From Muribaculaceae bacterium (GTDB lineage: Bacteria > Bacteroidota > Bacteroidia > Bacteroidales > Muribaculaceae), in assembly GCA_017557665.1 (NCBI GenBank), contig JAFYYI010000012.1:1-64000 (forward strand): a stretch of 64,000 nucleotides of DNA. Direction: 5' to 3'. Both the position numbers and the translations under genes were made by a program. Positions 51,909 through 60,352 of the stretch are shown here, one piece after another. Each line of letters opens with the position of its first letter. Position 1 is the first letter of the stretch. The notes under the pieces were generated by a model. It worked only from the letters and a program-made list of their open reading frames with translations. It ran no database searches and was not told where the DNA came from.

Positions 51909-52334
51909 TTAAGGCTGCTTCTTCAGATGGTAGGCAAATGTCGTGCCAGCCGCGTCGGTCTTGGTGAAGGTGATCTCCTTGGATGAAGTGTGGGTAATTG
52001 TGAATTCGTTATGGACTTCTAAACCTGGCATCACAATGTAATAGACAGTGGGGTCGAGGAAGTCGATGGTCATCTTGTTGCTGGTCTCGTCCTCCTCCCA
52101 AGAGCCGAAACTCTCAACCAGTTGCTCATGGCCATACACCTGCGACACCCTGAAAACTTTGTTTTGGAATTGGAAGAAGTAATCACCCTCGACGTTGACG
52201 GGGGTGCCGCCGGCTGTGATCTGCTCAACGTGCCAGGTGCCGAACCAGATGCCGATGTCACCATGATTGCGCGTGCAGGCCGATAACAGCAGCACTGCCA
52301 TCAATGATAATAGATATAATGTTGTTTTTTTCAT
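51909..52334 (-). CDS. Small lipocalin-like lipoprotein
   Basis: A 141-residue lipoprotein, lipobox LLSAC at residue 20. The mature part reads as a small beta-barrel with GTWHVEQI at its start and alternating strands, like lipocalin-like proteins of Bacteroidota. Its ATG overlaps the stop of the Wzi-type gene (ATGA at 52331-52334). Function unknown; an envelope role is inferred from the operon. Confidence 0.7.
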   Translation of the reverse strand: MKKTTLYLLSLMAVLLLSACTRNHGDIGIWFGTWHVEQITAGGTPVNVEGDYFFQFQNKVFRVSQVYGHEQLVESFGSWEEDETSNKMTIDFLDPTVYYIVMPGLEVHNEFTITHTSSKEITFTKTDAAGTTFAYHLKKQP

Positions 52335-53935
52335 CGTTTCTTGAAGTTAAAGTTGCAACTATAAGTAATGCCCAGCATGCCGCCCCAGTTGTTGCCGTAG
52401 AGGTTGCCGCGGTCCATGGCCACTGTGGCATTGACCATCCACCCCATGAACTTATAGCCCGGGTGATACTGAATACTGAGCGCCATCGAGAAATCATCGA
52501 CGCTGCCCACTCGTGGCAGAAGGGGAGTTCCCCAAGCTTTACGGTAAGAGCCCATCAGTCGGTAATACCAGTCCTCATGCAGCCAACCGCTGATTGCAGC
52601 ATGGAAACCGCGTAGTACGTTGTCGCGGTAGCGCATATAGCCGTCCTGGTTGTAGAGCGGCGACTTGACAAAGGGTGAGCCGATAGACATACCGCGGTTC
52701 TGGTAGCCGTTGTAGATGTAGTTGTTGTAATAGTCGTCGGCACCCGATGAGTGGCTGGTGATGGGCGTACCCTCGTGGTCGTTGGGCGTCCAGTGAATGG
52801 GGCCGCTCTGGTTGGTGAAGTCGATGTACTCAATGACCGCGCCATCAATCAAGCTATGAGCACCCATGCTGCGGTATTCCAGTCCCCACAGGCCGTCAAA
52901 GCCGTTCATTTTGCCGATGCCCGAGCCGTCTTCCCATAGCCACTGGGTGTAGGCGCGCAGTAGTTTGCCGTGATTCAGATGCCCCTCGAGCGCGATGTCC
53001 CAGGTGCCCAGGTGGTTGCCCTCTACAAATGAGTCGCCCGCACTGTTGCCACCACTGCCGGCGATAAACGTGCGGAAGAAGGCCTTGGCATCAGCATCCA
53101 TCTTGACGGTGCGCGTCACTTGGCCATCCTCATAGTAATCAGCCGTGCCACCGAACTGGCAGGCCGATTGGGCACCGATGGTGAACACGACAGGTTGATT
53201 CGGGTTGGTGCGCAGGTGCAGGCTCTTGTAGTGCAGCCACCTGTCTGTGGTGATAAAGTGGTTATAGTAATTATAGTGGTTCTCCAGCCACTTGTCATCC
53301 AGCTCGCGGAAATAGCCGAATTCGCCCTTGATCTGCACCCAACCTTTTGTAAACGGGATGTTCTGGAAGTCGATGAAACCAGCGCGCAGCCCCACAGGCG
53401 GGCGGGCATTGTTACTCCACACGAGGTCACCGCTGCTCAACCGGCCGTTGACGATAGGCGAGGATTTATACGCTTGTCCCGCCACGGCAAAGATGCTGCG
53501 GTACTTGGCTGCCAGGTAGGCTTGTTGGATCCATACCCGTGCAGGATGTTGCTTTTGTACCTCAAACTGGCCATCGCCCTTGTAGCGCTGATAGCCTGCA
53601 CTGGATGCGTAGCCGCCCCAAACTTCGATGCCCGCTCCCCAAGCAAAACGCTTGTCAGGATCCGTGCTATGAACCAGACTGGCGTTCAGCAGGGCAGAAT
53701 ACTGCTGGGTGATGTTGCCACCGTTGTTGGAGGAAATGTAGTAAGGTGCCAACTCGCTGTTACCGGCGTTAGCAATCATGCCTACCGAGTAGATGGTCTC
53801 GAAAATGCGGGTCTCAACAGGGTCTGATGTGGAATATTTAGTGCTTTTTGCTTGAACACTGTCCACGGGCTCTTGACCCACCACACCCAGGGCAGCGGTG
53901 AGCATAATCAGTAATGATAAAGTGTATCTTATCAT
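52331..53935 (-). CDS. Capsule assembly Wzi family outer-membrane protein
   Basis: A 534-residue exported protein with a signal peptide (about 1-20). The sequence is a long run of barrel strands with Wzi-type motifs: ELAPYYISSNNGG, WIQQAYLAAKYR, LRAGFIDFQNIPFT, and a C-terminal NFKKR. Wzi proteins hold capsular polysaccharide at the outer membrane. The lipocalin-like gene overlaps its 3' end, and glsB-glsA lie directly upstream on the same strand. Confidence 0.83.
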   Translation of the reverse strand: MIRYTLSLLIMLTAALGVVGQEPVDSVQAKSTKYSTSDPVETRIFETIYSVGMIANAGNSELAPYYISSNNGGNITQQYSALLNASLVHSTDPDKRFAWGAGIEVWGGYASSAGYQRYKGDGQFEVQKQHPARVWIQQAYLAAKYRSIFAVAGQAYKSSPIVNGRLSSGDLVWSNNARPPVGLRAGFIDFQNIPFTKGWVQIKGEFGYFRELDDKWLENHYNYYNHFITTDRWLHYKSLHLRTNPNQPVVFTIGAQSACQFGGTADYYEDGQVTRTVKMDADAKAFFRTFIAGSGGNSAGDSFVEGNHLGTWDIALEGHLNHGKLLRAYTQWLWEDGSGIGKMNGFDGLWGLEYRSMGAHSLIDGAVIEYIDFTNQSGPIHWTPNDHEGTPITSHSSGADDYYNNYIYNGYQNRGMSIGSPFVKSPLYNQDGYMRYRDNVLRGFHAAISGWLHEDWYYRLMGSYRKAWGTPLLPRVGSVDDFSMALSIQYHPGYKFMGWMVNATVAMDRGNLYGNNWGGMLGITYSCNFNFKKR

Positions 53936-53949
53936 GATGTATTTGAGTG

Positions 53950-54888
53950 TTATCGTTCGATGTTTGCCAGATAAGAGTCGATGTGGCGTCGCTTCTTCTC
54001 GTCGGTAATCTCATCGATGTTGATGAGGATGCCGGTTTCCTCAACGTCGCCGAACTCGCGGTTGATGGCCGTGCCCAGCAGCAGCATCTTGGGTGACAGG
54101 CCCATGTAGGCGTTGACCAGCGGCGGGATGTTGATGCCGTGATTGCGGATGAAGGTGTTCAACCGCTTGTAGTCCTCGCGGAAGTCGTTGCCCACAAATT
54201 GAGACATCAGTTCGGGATCATCGTTGCGGGTGTCGGGAAGCGGGTCGATGGGCACTACCAGGCTTTCCTTGTCCTTGAAGTAGAGGTTGAGGAAGCACAG
54301 CAGCATGTCGCGGCAGTCGCGCACATAGCTTGGGTACATCGTCATCTTGCCGAACATATACTTGACCTTCGGGTAGATGATAGTCAATGCGCCCAGGCCG
54401 TCCCACAGATTATCGAGTGCGAACAGCGCCCGCACGCCCTCGCGCGTCGATTGGTACTCGGGACGCACAAACGAGCGTCCCAACTCAATGGTGACGGGCA
54501 GGATTTCCTTCAGGAACTTGTCGCTGAACTTGAACATGTGTCCAGTGGCGATGCGCGGCACATTCTGCTCGATTTTCACGTCCCAACCGCAGATAAAGCG
54601 GTAGGCTCCGATAATCTCGTGCTTATCAGGGTTCCACACCAGCAACTGCTGGCAAGGCGGGTCCATCAGGTCAAACTCGTCGATGTCACATGCCTTGCCT
54701 GTTCCGCCGCCAGCAGCACGGAACGAAATCTCGCGCAGGCGCCCGATTTCACGCATCGTGTTAGGAGCGTTGTGGGCGGTCACTACATAGATGTCGTTCT
54801 CGGCCTTGTTGGTGTGGCGCAGCAGACGGTCAGGCGTGAGTTCCTGCTCGATGAGATTGACGGGAATGGGTTCAATAATCGGTTCCAT
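53950..54888 (-). CDS. glsB: Glycine lipid N-acyltransferase (OlsB/GlsB-like)
   Basis: About 312 residues, starting at the ATG at 54888 (MEPIIEPIPVN); a longer frame to 55002 overlaps the gene upstream. It is a GNAT/hemolysin-type acyltransferase: REISFRAAGGGTGKACDIDEFD, VWNPDKHEIIGAYRF, ELGRSFVRPEYQST and a late AINREFGD. In Bacteroides thetaiotaomicron the pair GlsB and GlsA makes glycine lipids, GlsB adding a 3-hydroxy fatty acid to the glycine nitrogen. The glsA homologue is next to it (7-base gap). The pairing makes the assignment likely; activity is inferred. Confidence 0.85.
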   Translation of the reverse strand: MEPIIEPIPVNLIEQELTPDRLLRHTNKAENDIYVVTAHNAPNTMREIGRLREISFRAAGGGTGKACDIDEFDLMDPPCQQLLVWNPDKHEIIGAYRFICGWDVKIEQNVPRIATGHMFKFSDKFLKEILPVTIELGRSFVRPEYQSTREGVRALFALDNLWDGLGALTIIYPKVKYMFGKMTMYPSYVRDCRDMLLCFLNLYFKDKESLVVPIDPLPDTRNDDPELMSQFVGNDFREDYKRLNTFIRNHGINIPPLVNAYMGLSPKMLLLGTAINREFGDVEETGILINIDEITDEKKRRHIDSYLANIER

Positions 54889-54895
54889 AGGCAAT

Positions 54896-55729
54896 TTAGG
54901 GTTTGGAAGGCGAGGGCGCCATAGTATAGACGATATCGCGCAAGCGGGCAGTCTCTTGCTTGGGCCTGGAAGCATCCAGCGAATTCCATGAGATGGGTTC
55001 ACCGATAATCAGGTTCAGGGAGGAACCACGTTTCTTGAGCATCTCCTTGGGTAGGAAGACGAGTTCAATGTTAAACTTAATGCCCAATCGTTTGCGCCAC
55101 TTGGCAAAACGGTAGAAGAACTTTGAATTTTGGGCGTCAAAGTACACGGGTACGATGTCGCGTTGGTAGTTTACTGCATGGACCACGGCGGACTTTTGCC
55201 ATTGCAAATCGGCAATGGAGCCGTCGGGCTGCATGCGTGAGCACAGTCCGGCAGGGAAGGTGATGAACTGATTGTCGCTCTGCAATGCTTCCTCGATGTT
55301 AACGGCATTGACCCTCGACTGACTGCCGTATTTGTTCACGGGAAGGAATACGCCTCTCAGGGGCTCCACTGCCATTAACAGGTCATTGACCAGGAACTTA
55401 ATCTGGCGGTTATAGTGGTTGCCCAACAGAGAAATCAGCGCTAATCCGTCAAGCCCTCCCAGGGGATGGTTGGATACAAACATGAAACGTCCTTGCGGCA
55501 GTCCTTCCAGTCCGGTCGCCTTGACAGTGATTCCCATTTCTTCCAGTGCGGTAGAGGCTGCATCCACACTATTCTTGCCAGCCATCTTTTCCAGAATGTT
55601 GTTGAGTTCATCCTGACAGATGATGCGCTCGAGCCACCTCACGGCAAACCGTGGAATATAGCGATAGTGCTTGGACAAACGTGTCCTTAGCACCTGGTCG
55701 ACATCAATTTTCAGTGGTTCGTTGCTCAT
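54896..55729 (-). CDS. glsA: 1-acyl-glycerol-type O-acyltransferase (GlsA-like)
   Basis: A 277-residue PlsC-family acyltransferase with the motif NHPLGGLDGLAL (HX4D-like) and FPAGLCSRM. GlsA adds a second acyl chain to the hydroxy group of monoacylated glycine. The glsB homologue follows 7 bases downstream, so the pair forms an operon read from a -7 box at 55760-55767. Glycine lipids are major membrane lipids in this phylum. Confidence 0.85.
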   Translation of the reverse strand: MSNEPLKIDVDQVLRTRLSKHYRYIPRFAVRWLERIICQDELNNILEKMAGKNSVDAASTALEEMGITVKATGLEGLPQGRFMFVSNHPLGGLDGLALISLLGNHYNRQIKFLVNDLLMAVEPLRGVFLPVNKYGSQSRVNAVNIEEALQSDNQFITFPAGLCSRMQPDGSIADLQWQKSAVVHAVNYQRDIVPVYFDAQNSKFFYRFAKWRKRLGIKFNIELVFLPKEMLKKRGSSLNLIIGEPISWNSLDASRPKQETARLRDIVYTMAPSPSKP

Positions 55730-55759
55730 AATTGTCTAAGAAGTGTGGAAACAATCATA

Positions 55760-55767
55760 CAAAGTTA
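55760..55767 (-). promoter_or_regulatory. -7 box of the glsA-glsB-wzi operon
   Basis: TAACTTTG on the minus strand, 30 bases before the glsA start. Confidence 0.5.
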
Positions 55768-55806
55768 GATATTTTATGCGAAAATGGAAAGCAAGAGGCG
55801 AAAAAT

Positions 55807-55838
55807 TTGTTGAACACAGTTAAAAGTCCTACATTTGC
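55807..55838 (+). promoter_or_regulatory. Promoter of the polytopic GT-C-like gene
   Basis: -33 TTTG (55807-55810) and -7 TACATTTG (55831-55838) with a 20-bp spacer; leader about 65 bases. Confidence 0.75.
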
Positions 55839-55905
55839 AGCCACAAAGAAGACACTTTAGGTTCACGCTTTTACTGAGCTGCTACTATCTAAATCCATAG
55901 GTTAC

Positions 55906-57381
55906 ATGAGAAGCGGATTTACCAAGCCACGACTATTGTTGCTGCTTGTCGAGGTACTTGCCTTGGCAGTGCTTGCTGTGATGGCATCGCACCATTTCGG
56001 CATGGCCGACGGCTTGCGCATCAGCGTATCCTATCTTGTGTCCTATCTCGTTCCCCTCATGGTCCTCAAGCGTGCCCGAGGAACCAGCATCGCGGCTCAT
56101 GCCATATTACTGGGCTTGACGCTTCTTTTGTGGGTGGTGTCTTTCAGCTGTTTATTGGAATGGGTTAAATTCGAAGGCTTTTCGCTTCAACGCCCCAACT
56201 TGATAGGCGATGCGCGCAATTACTACAAGTGGGCGCTGCACGTGTATGACGGCAGCGTGGAGCAAACACCGCCCATATTCCCGGGTTTCCCGTTGATGAT
56301 GGTGGCCTTGTGGAAAATGTTTGGGCTGAGTGTCATCTGGCCACAGGCAATGAATCAGATGTTCACCCTTCTGGCGGTAGTGTTTACTGGAATGACGACG
56401 CGTCGCCTGTTGGAGGGTCGCGTTCAGGCCAGCGCGAAGGCTCTGTTGACAGGTGGTATTGCGCTCACTTGTCTATTGTCCTATTTCATGATGACAGGTA
56501 TAAGCATCTTGAAAGAGGGTACACTGTTCCTGTCGATGACGATGGCTGGCTACGCCTTGTCGTCGTTGGTCAGCAATGATGACAATCGTCATCACTTGTG
56601 GCGTGACATCCTGTTGTTTGTGACAGCATGTATATTGGTGGCTTTTGTCCGCACAACATTCCTTTATTTCCTCGCCTTGGGGTTGGTGATTATGACGATA
56701 CCTCATTGGCGACGGGACTGGCTGATATCCTTGATTCTACTTGTCCTTATCGTCGTGTTGCTTGTAATCGGCAATCATTTTGCTGCCTACTCGTTTGAGC
56801 GCCATGCCGAGATTGCCAGCGGCGGTTGGAACATGCAGCGGACATTTTTGAAGAACACATATTATAAAGGACTGATTGGCTATTATTTTCTGTTCTCACC
56901 TTGGCACAGGTTACTGATGCTTCCTCTCACCATGATGGCGCAGTTCGTCTTCCCCAGCCCCTGGATGCCCAATTATGAGACCCCATACGTGTTGAGCCTG
57001 TTGGCCCGTCAGAATTACGGTTGGTATCTTATGGGCGGAACGGCGATGTTCTACTGTCTGTTCATCAGTTGGAGGCGCGGTGAGAATATGGGCGTGTGGA
57101 CGTGGTGGCCTGTCAGCATCTATGTGGGTATGGCCTATGTGATGGGCGGAACGATGGTGCGTTATTTATTGCCGTTTGAGCCGCTGTTCGTACCCATGTC
57201 GATGTTTGTGTTGTGCCGCTTGCATGAGGGCCGCTGGCGCAAGGCCTATACCATCTGGATGTCTATCCTGGTTGTCGCTGTTGTGCTATCACTTCTTGTG
57301 CTGTTGGAAATTCAGCAGGGCACCTTCTCCTCGATGCTTCACGTCAGATCATTGCGTGATATCATCTTGCAGCACGAGTAA
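55906..57381 (+). CDS. Polytopic membrane protein, GT-C glycosyltransferase-like
   Basis: A 491-residue protein with about 11-12 transmembrane helices. The first large loop carries GDARNYYKWALHVYDGS..TPPIFPGFPLMMVALW, where the GDA/YYKWA acidic pattern and the 'PGFPLMM' helix start resemble the GT39/PMT-type GT-C fold used for lipid-linked sugar transfer. No donor or acceptor can be named. It has its own promoter and divergent acyltransferase genes upstream. Family resemblance only. Confidence 0.6.
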   Translation: MRSGFTKPRLLLLLVEVLALAVLAVMASHHFGMADGLRISVSYLVSYLVPLMVLKRARGTSIAAHAILLGLTLLLWVVSFSCLLEWVKFEGFSLQRPNLIGDARNYYKWALHVYDGSVEQTPPIFPGFPLMMVALWKMFGLSVIWPQAMNQMFTLLAVVFTGMTTRRLLEGRVQASAKALLTGGIALTCLLSYFMMTGISILKEGTLFLSMTMAGYALSSLVSNDDNRHHLWRDILLFVTACILVAFVRTTFLYFLALGLVIMTIPHWRRDWLISLILLVLIVVLLVIGNHFAAYSFERHAEIASGGWNMQRTFLKNTYYKGLIGYYFLFSPWHRLLMLPLTMMAQFVFPSPWMPNYETPYVLSLLARQNYGWYLMGGTAMFYCLFISWRRGENMGVWTWWPVSIYVGMAYVMGGTMVRYLLPFEPLFVPMSMFVLCRLHEGRWRKAYTIWMSILVVAVVLSLLVLLEIQQGTFSSMLHVRSLRDIILQHE

Positions 57382-57564
57382 TCTTCCATTTTGTCATCCT
57401 GCGATTGATTCCCGTCCATAGGTGTTATTGCCTGTTGGTCGGTTTTTTTTAGTCTTTAGTCGGTGACTAGGGTGCACTCATCGTTTTTGGTAAGAATCGT
57501 GTTAAACTCCAAGTCCTGCTTGTTGTCTAAAAGGCAAGAAATTAACATTTAACACATCACGACA

Positions 57565-58242
57565 ATGAAGAAGACTTTATTACTTTCCCTGCTTTGTATG
57601 TTACTCGCTTTGCCCGCAATGGCACAACCGGGTTATCGATACGGAAGCCGCCCCCGCATCCAGACGGTGGGACGTCACGGCAACGAATATGTCGCCTGGC
57701 ACAGCTACTACTTCGGCTTTAGAGTTGGCTTGAACGCCTCTCATGTGAACAGCGACAGTCCCGCACTCAACGGCAACGGCGTGAAAACAGGTCTGAACAT
57801 CGGAGTTGCCGCTGGCACACAACTCACCTACCGCGCTCCTTTATTTATTGAAACAGGACTCTATTACACCCAGAAGGGTGGCAAGAGTGACTCGGGTACT
57901 GGCAAATTCACCTACGATCTCAACTACTTGGAGTTGCCGTTGATTATCAAGTACAAGCACTTCGTGGGCAACCAGACGAGCATCCAGCCCTATGCTGGCG
58001 GATATCTGGCCTTGGGAACGGACGGCAATATCAAGAATTACGGCTCAAGGACAGCGTTCAGTTCCTTTGACGACGGTTACTTTAACCGCTTTGACGGCGG
58101 TCTCAAGATAGGATGCGGCGTGGGTTTCAACATGTTATATCTGGATGCCAGCTATGACATCGGCCTGTCCGACATCGGTCAAGATAGTTTTGACGATACG
58201 CACAATGGGTGCTTTACGTTAAACATAGGTGTGAACTTCTAG
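57565..58242 (+). CDS. Outer-membrane beta-barrel protein (PorT-like)
   Basis: A 225-residue exported protein (signal peptide 1-20, ending MAQ). The mature sequence has alternating-residue strands typical of an eight-stranded barrel of the PorT/OMP_b-brl type: FGFRVGLNASHV, LFIETGLYYTQKGGKS, LELPLIIKYKHF, and a final CFTLNIGVNF with a C-terminal Phe. Small barrels like this are very common in Bacteroidota; T9SS function cannot be assumed. Confidence 0.82.
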   Translation: MKKTLLLSLLCMLLALPAMAQPGYRYGSRPRIQTVGRHGNEYVAWHSYYFGFRVGLNASHVNSDSPALNGNGVKTGLNIGVAAGTQLTYRAPLFIETGLYYTQKGGKSDSGTGKFTYDLNYLELPLIIKYKHFVGNQTSIQPYAGGYLALGTDGNIKNYGSRTAFSSFDDGYFNRFDGGLKIGCGVGFNMLYLDASYDIGLSDIGQDSFDDTHNGCFTLNIGVNF

Positions 58243-58371
58243 GTGTTTTTAGCCTGTAACGTGATTTCTGGGTGGCGCGTGCCACTTTATCACACCGGTG
58301 GCGCGCGCATTTTCTTCTCCTGCTAGTCAGGAAAAAACAGAAAAAATACAAGTACGTTTAACTTTTTTTCT

Positions 58372-58379
58372 TACTTTTG
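58372..58379 (+). promoter_or_regulatory. -7 box of the Tyr-rich lipoprotein gene
   Basis: TACTTTTG, 33 bases before the ATG at 58413. It excludes a longer frame from 58377. Confidence 0.5.
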
Positions 58380-58412
58380 CAACAATTACTAACCAACAAA
58401 AACTTTGGAGCT

Positions 58413-58961
58413 ATGAAAAAGATATACAACATGCTGCTCATTGCAGCGCTGTCGATGACCATGTTCTCGTGCAGCAACTGGGATACCCCCTGGGATACTC
58501 CCTATTACGTTGAAGATATTGTAGGCGGCTGGGTTTCCTATTATGGTCGCGATGCCTTTGGCGAGTTTGATCTTTTAGGCACTGATCAGGTCTACTATGA
58601 ATTCTACAGCAACCACACCGGTCGTTATACCTACTATTCATATTATGGAAGGTCCTATATCGACTTTGATTGGAGCACTAGTGGCAATCGCTTGTACATC
58701 TACTACTATGATGGTGTCAACGACTACCTGTTCTACGGATTCGATTACAACGGCGACTTGATTTTGTCTAACGACAGTCGCTTCTACGAGTACACTGCTT
58801 ACCGTCCCACTGGAGTTTACTATGAAAAGGAGAAGGAAATGCCCACGGGTTCGGTAACCAAGGCCGCTCCCAAGGTGGAGAGTAACGTCGCCATCACCGA
58901 GGGTTCCCGTGCCATCAAGGCCAGGAAGGACATCAAGGCAGAACCCAAGGAAAAGAAATAA
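58413..58961 (+). CDS. Tyr-rich lipoprotein
   Basis: A 182-residue lipoprotein, starting at MKKIYNMLLIAAL with lipobox MFSC at residue 20. The mature part has an extreme Tyr content (runs such as YYEFYSN, RYTYYSYYGRSY, YIYYYDG) laid out as beta strands, then a basic tail with KAAPKVES and KARKDIKAEPKEKK. I do not recognise the family; the pattern suggests a small beta-sandwich with a disordered tail, anchored in the envelope. Function unknown. Confidence 0.7.
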   Translation: MKKIYNMLLIAALSMTMFSCSNWDTPWDTPYYVEDIVGGWVSYYGRDAFGEFDLLGTDQVYYEFYSNHTGRYTYYSYYGRSYIDFDWSTSGNRLYIYYYDGVNDYLFYGFDYNGDLILSNDSRFYEYTAYRPTGVYYEKEKEMPTGSVTKAAPKVESNVAITEGSRAIKARKDIKAEPKEKK

Positions 58962-58977
58962 AGTCAGTAAAACATAT

Positions 58978-59607
58978 TCATTTCATCAGCAGCCGCCGGG
59001 CATTTTCGGCGGCTGTTGTTGTGATGACTTCGGTGGAAAGCCCTAGGACGAGGGCAACGCGTGTTGCCACATCTTGTATGGTGATGTCGCTGTCATCGGT
59101 CTCGATGAGCAAGCGGTCGAGTGGGGTGGTGGCTAGGGCTTCGGGGTTAAACCGTAGGCCATAGGAGAGATAGCACCCCTCATCAAGCAACGTGCGGGCC
59201 ACATGAGCGTTGCCGCGCATGCCGTGAATGGCCAGTCGCACATCGGTCAGCCCTGCTTGCCGACGGGCATTCAGGATCTGCTGTGTTGTTCTCACATTAT
59301 GGACCACCACGGGTTTACACACGTCATGGGCCAGTTGCAGGTGACGGACGAACAGGGCGGTTTGTGTTTCGATATCACCGCCTCGCAGGCTATCCAGCCC
59401 CGTCTCGCCGATGGCCAGTACTTGAGCATGAGTTGCGCACTGCTTCAGCAAGTCGAAGTCGGCATCAGTAACAGCTTCCACGGTGTCCCATGGGTGAACG
59501 CCAACCGAGTACCACTTGCCGGCTTGAGGGTCAAACTGCCTCGGTTCCACCGAGATGAGTGCATCGGTGGCCTGGGCATGATGGGTATGGAAATCGAGGA
59601 TGTTCAT
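58978..59607 (-). CDS. TatD-family metal-dependent hydrolase
   Basis: A 209-residue TatD-type protein, starting at the ATG at 59607 ([11 protein letters not shown]), one base overlapping the yidD stop. Motifs: the first His pair in FHTHHA (normally a DTHCH-like start), GETGLD, VVHNVR, HGMRGN and ETDDSD. It is shorter than E. coli TatD (about 260), with compact loops. The family are 3'-5' DNA exonucleases or related metal-dependent hydrolases. Fifth gene of the LOG-DUF4271-hemD-rnpA-yidD-tatD cluster. Confidence 0.87.
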   Translation of the reverse strand: MNILDFHTHHAQATDALISVEPRQFDPQAGKWYSVGVHPWDTVEAVTDADFDLLKQCATHAQVLAIGETGLDSLRGGDIETQTALFVRHLQLAHDVCKPVVVHNVRTTQQILNARRQAGLTDVRLAIHGMRGNAHVARTLLDEGCYLSYGLRFNPEALATTPLDRLLIETDDSDITIQDVATRVALVLGLSTEVITTTAAENARRLLMK

Positions 59608-59867
59608 CAAGGTACAGGGTCATAGCCGCTACCGCCCCAGGGATTACAGCGCAGAATGCGCCACACGGCGAGGAAGAATCCTTTGAACGGGCCGTGTTTG
59701 CGGATAGCCTCGATAGCATACTGGCTGCAGGTGGGCGTGAAGCGGCAGGTGGGCGGCTTGAGTGGGGAGATGTACTTCTGGTAAAAACGGATGGGTTGTA
59801 TCAACAGCCAACCGATGAAGTGTAACACCTCATGTCCGATATGCTTGATGTAGTCAATCACTTTCAT
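59607..59867 (-). CDS. yidD: Membrane protein insertion efficiency factor YidD
   Basis: An 86-residue YidD, starting at the ATG at 59867 ([11 protein letters not shown]), overlapping the end of rnpA by 14 bases. The motif is complete: [35 protein letters not shown] with the two Cys, and [13 protein letters not shown]. It helps insert membrane proteins with YidC. The order rnpA-yidD is the usual one; yidC and rpmH are absent here. Confidence 0.93.
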   Translation of the reverse strand: MKVIDYIKHIGHEVLHFIGWLLIQPIRFYQKYISPLKPPTCRFTPTCSQYAIEAIRKHGPFKGFFLAVWRILRCNPWGGSGYDPVP

Positions 59868-60279
59868 GCTTAGGGTCCTCATTGACTGTGGGTTGTTGCT
59901 CACTGGCAGCGTGGGCAATGCGAGTGAGCAAGCCGATCATCTTCTCGTTAATGACACTGTAAGGCGCAAGCGAGTTGTCCAGATAAACAAAGGCGATGTC
60001 CACTCCCCATCCTGACTGCTCCAGGGCCGGTACGAGCAACGTGCGTCGGTTCAGGCGGTAGGCTTCACGCGTGCGTCGGCGCAGGGTCACGCGTCCCACG
60101 GCTTTGCGGATGCGTTTCTTGGGGATGGAAATGAGAAACTGCACGGGATGGTCACCACGCGGTCGCAGCCTGTAGGCAGCACGCAACGGGAATGCCATCA
60201 ACGATTTCCCCTCTTCAAAGAGCAGGTTCACTGCCGTGCGGCTGCACAGTTTCTCGTCTTTATTTAACTTGTAGTCCAT
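59854..60279 (-). CDS. rnpA: Ribonuclease P protein component
   Basis: A 141-residue RnpA. The RNR-like basic motif [18 protein letters not shown] and the central KKRIRKA segment are present; the N-terminal half has the beta-strand [10 protein letters not shown]. It binds the RNase P RNA and 5' leaders of tRNAs. Odd: its start codon lies close to the terminator of the hemD-like gene, with an imperfect -7 box TAATTTCG 8 bases before the ATG, so it may be read from its own promoter. Confidence 0.92.
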   Translation of the reverse strand: MDYKLNKDEKLCSRTAVNLLFEEGKSLMAFPLRAAYRLRPRGDHPVQFLISIPKKRIRKAVGRVTLRRRTREAYRLNRRTLLVPALEQSGWGVDIAFVYLDNSLAPYSVINEKMIGLLTRIAHAASEQQPTVNEDPKHESD

Positions 60280-60297
60280 TCAGGATGCGAAATTACA

Positions 60298-60330
60298 TAA
60301 AAATGGGGCATGCACACATGTCATGCCCCA
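60298..60330 (-). terminator. Terminator between the hemD-like gene and rnpA
   Basis: On the minus strand, stem TGGGGCATG / CATGCCCCA followed by TTTTT, ending at about 60298. It would separate the LOG-DUF4271-hemD part from rnpA-yidD-tatD. Confidence 0.75.
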
Positions 60331-60352
60331 TAAAAATAACCTTGATAAGGGT

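Noticed and set aside
54889..55002. N-terminal extension of glsB
   Set aside because: It would overlap the end of glsA and its sequence (Pro/Ser/Trp-rich) has no match to the family start; ATG at 54888 leaves a 7-base gap.
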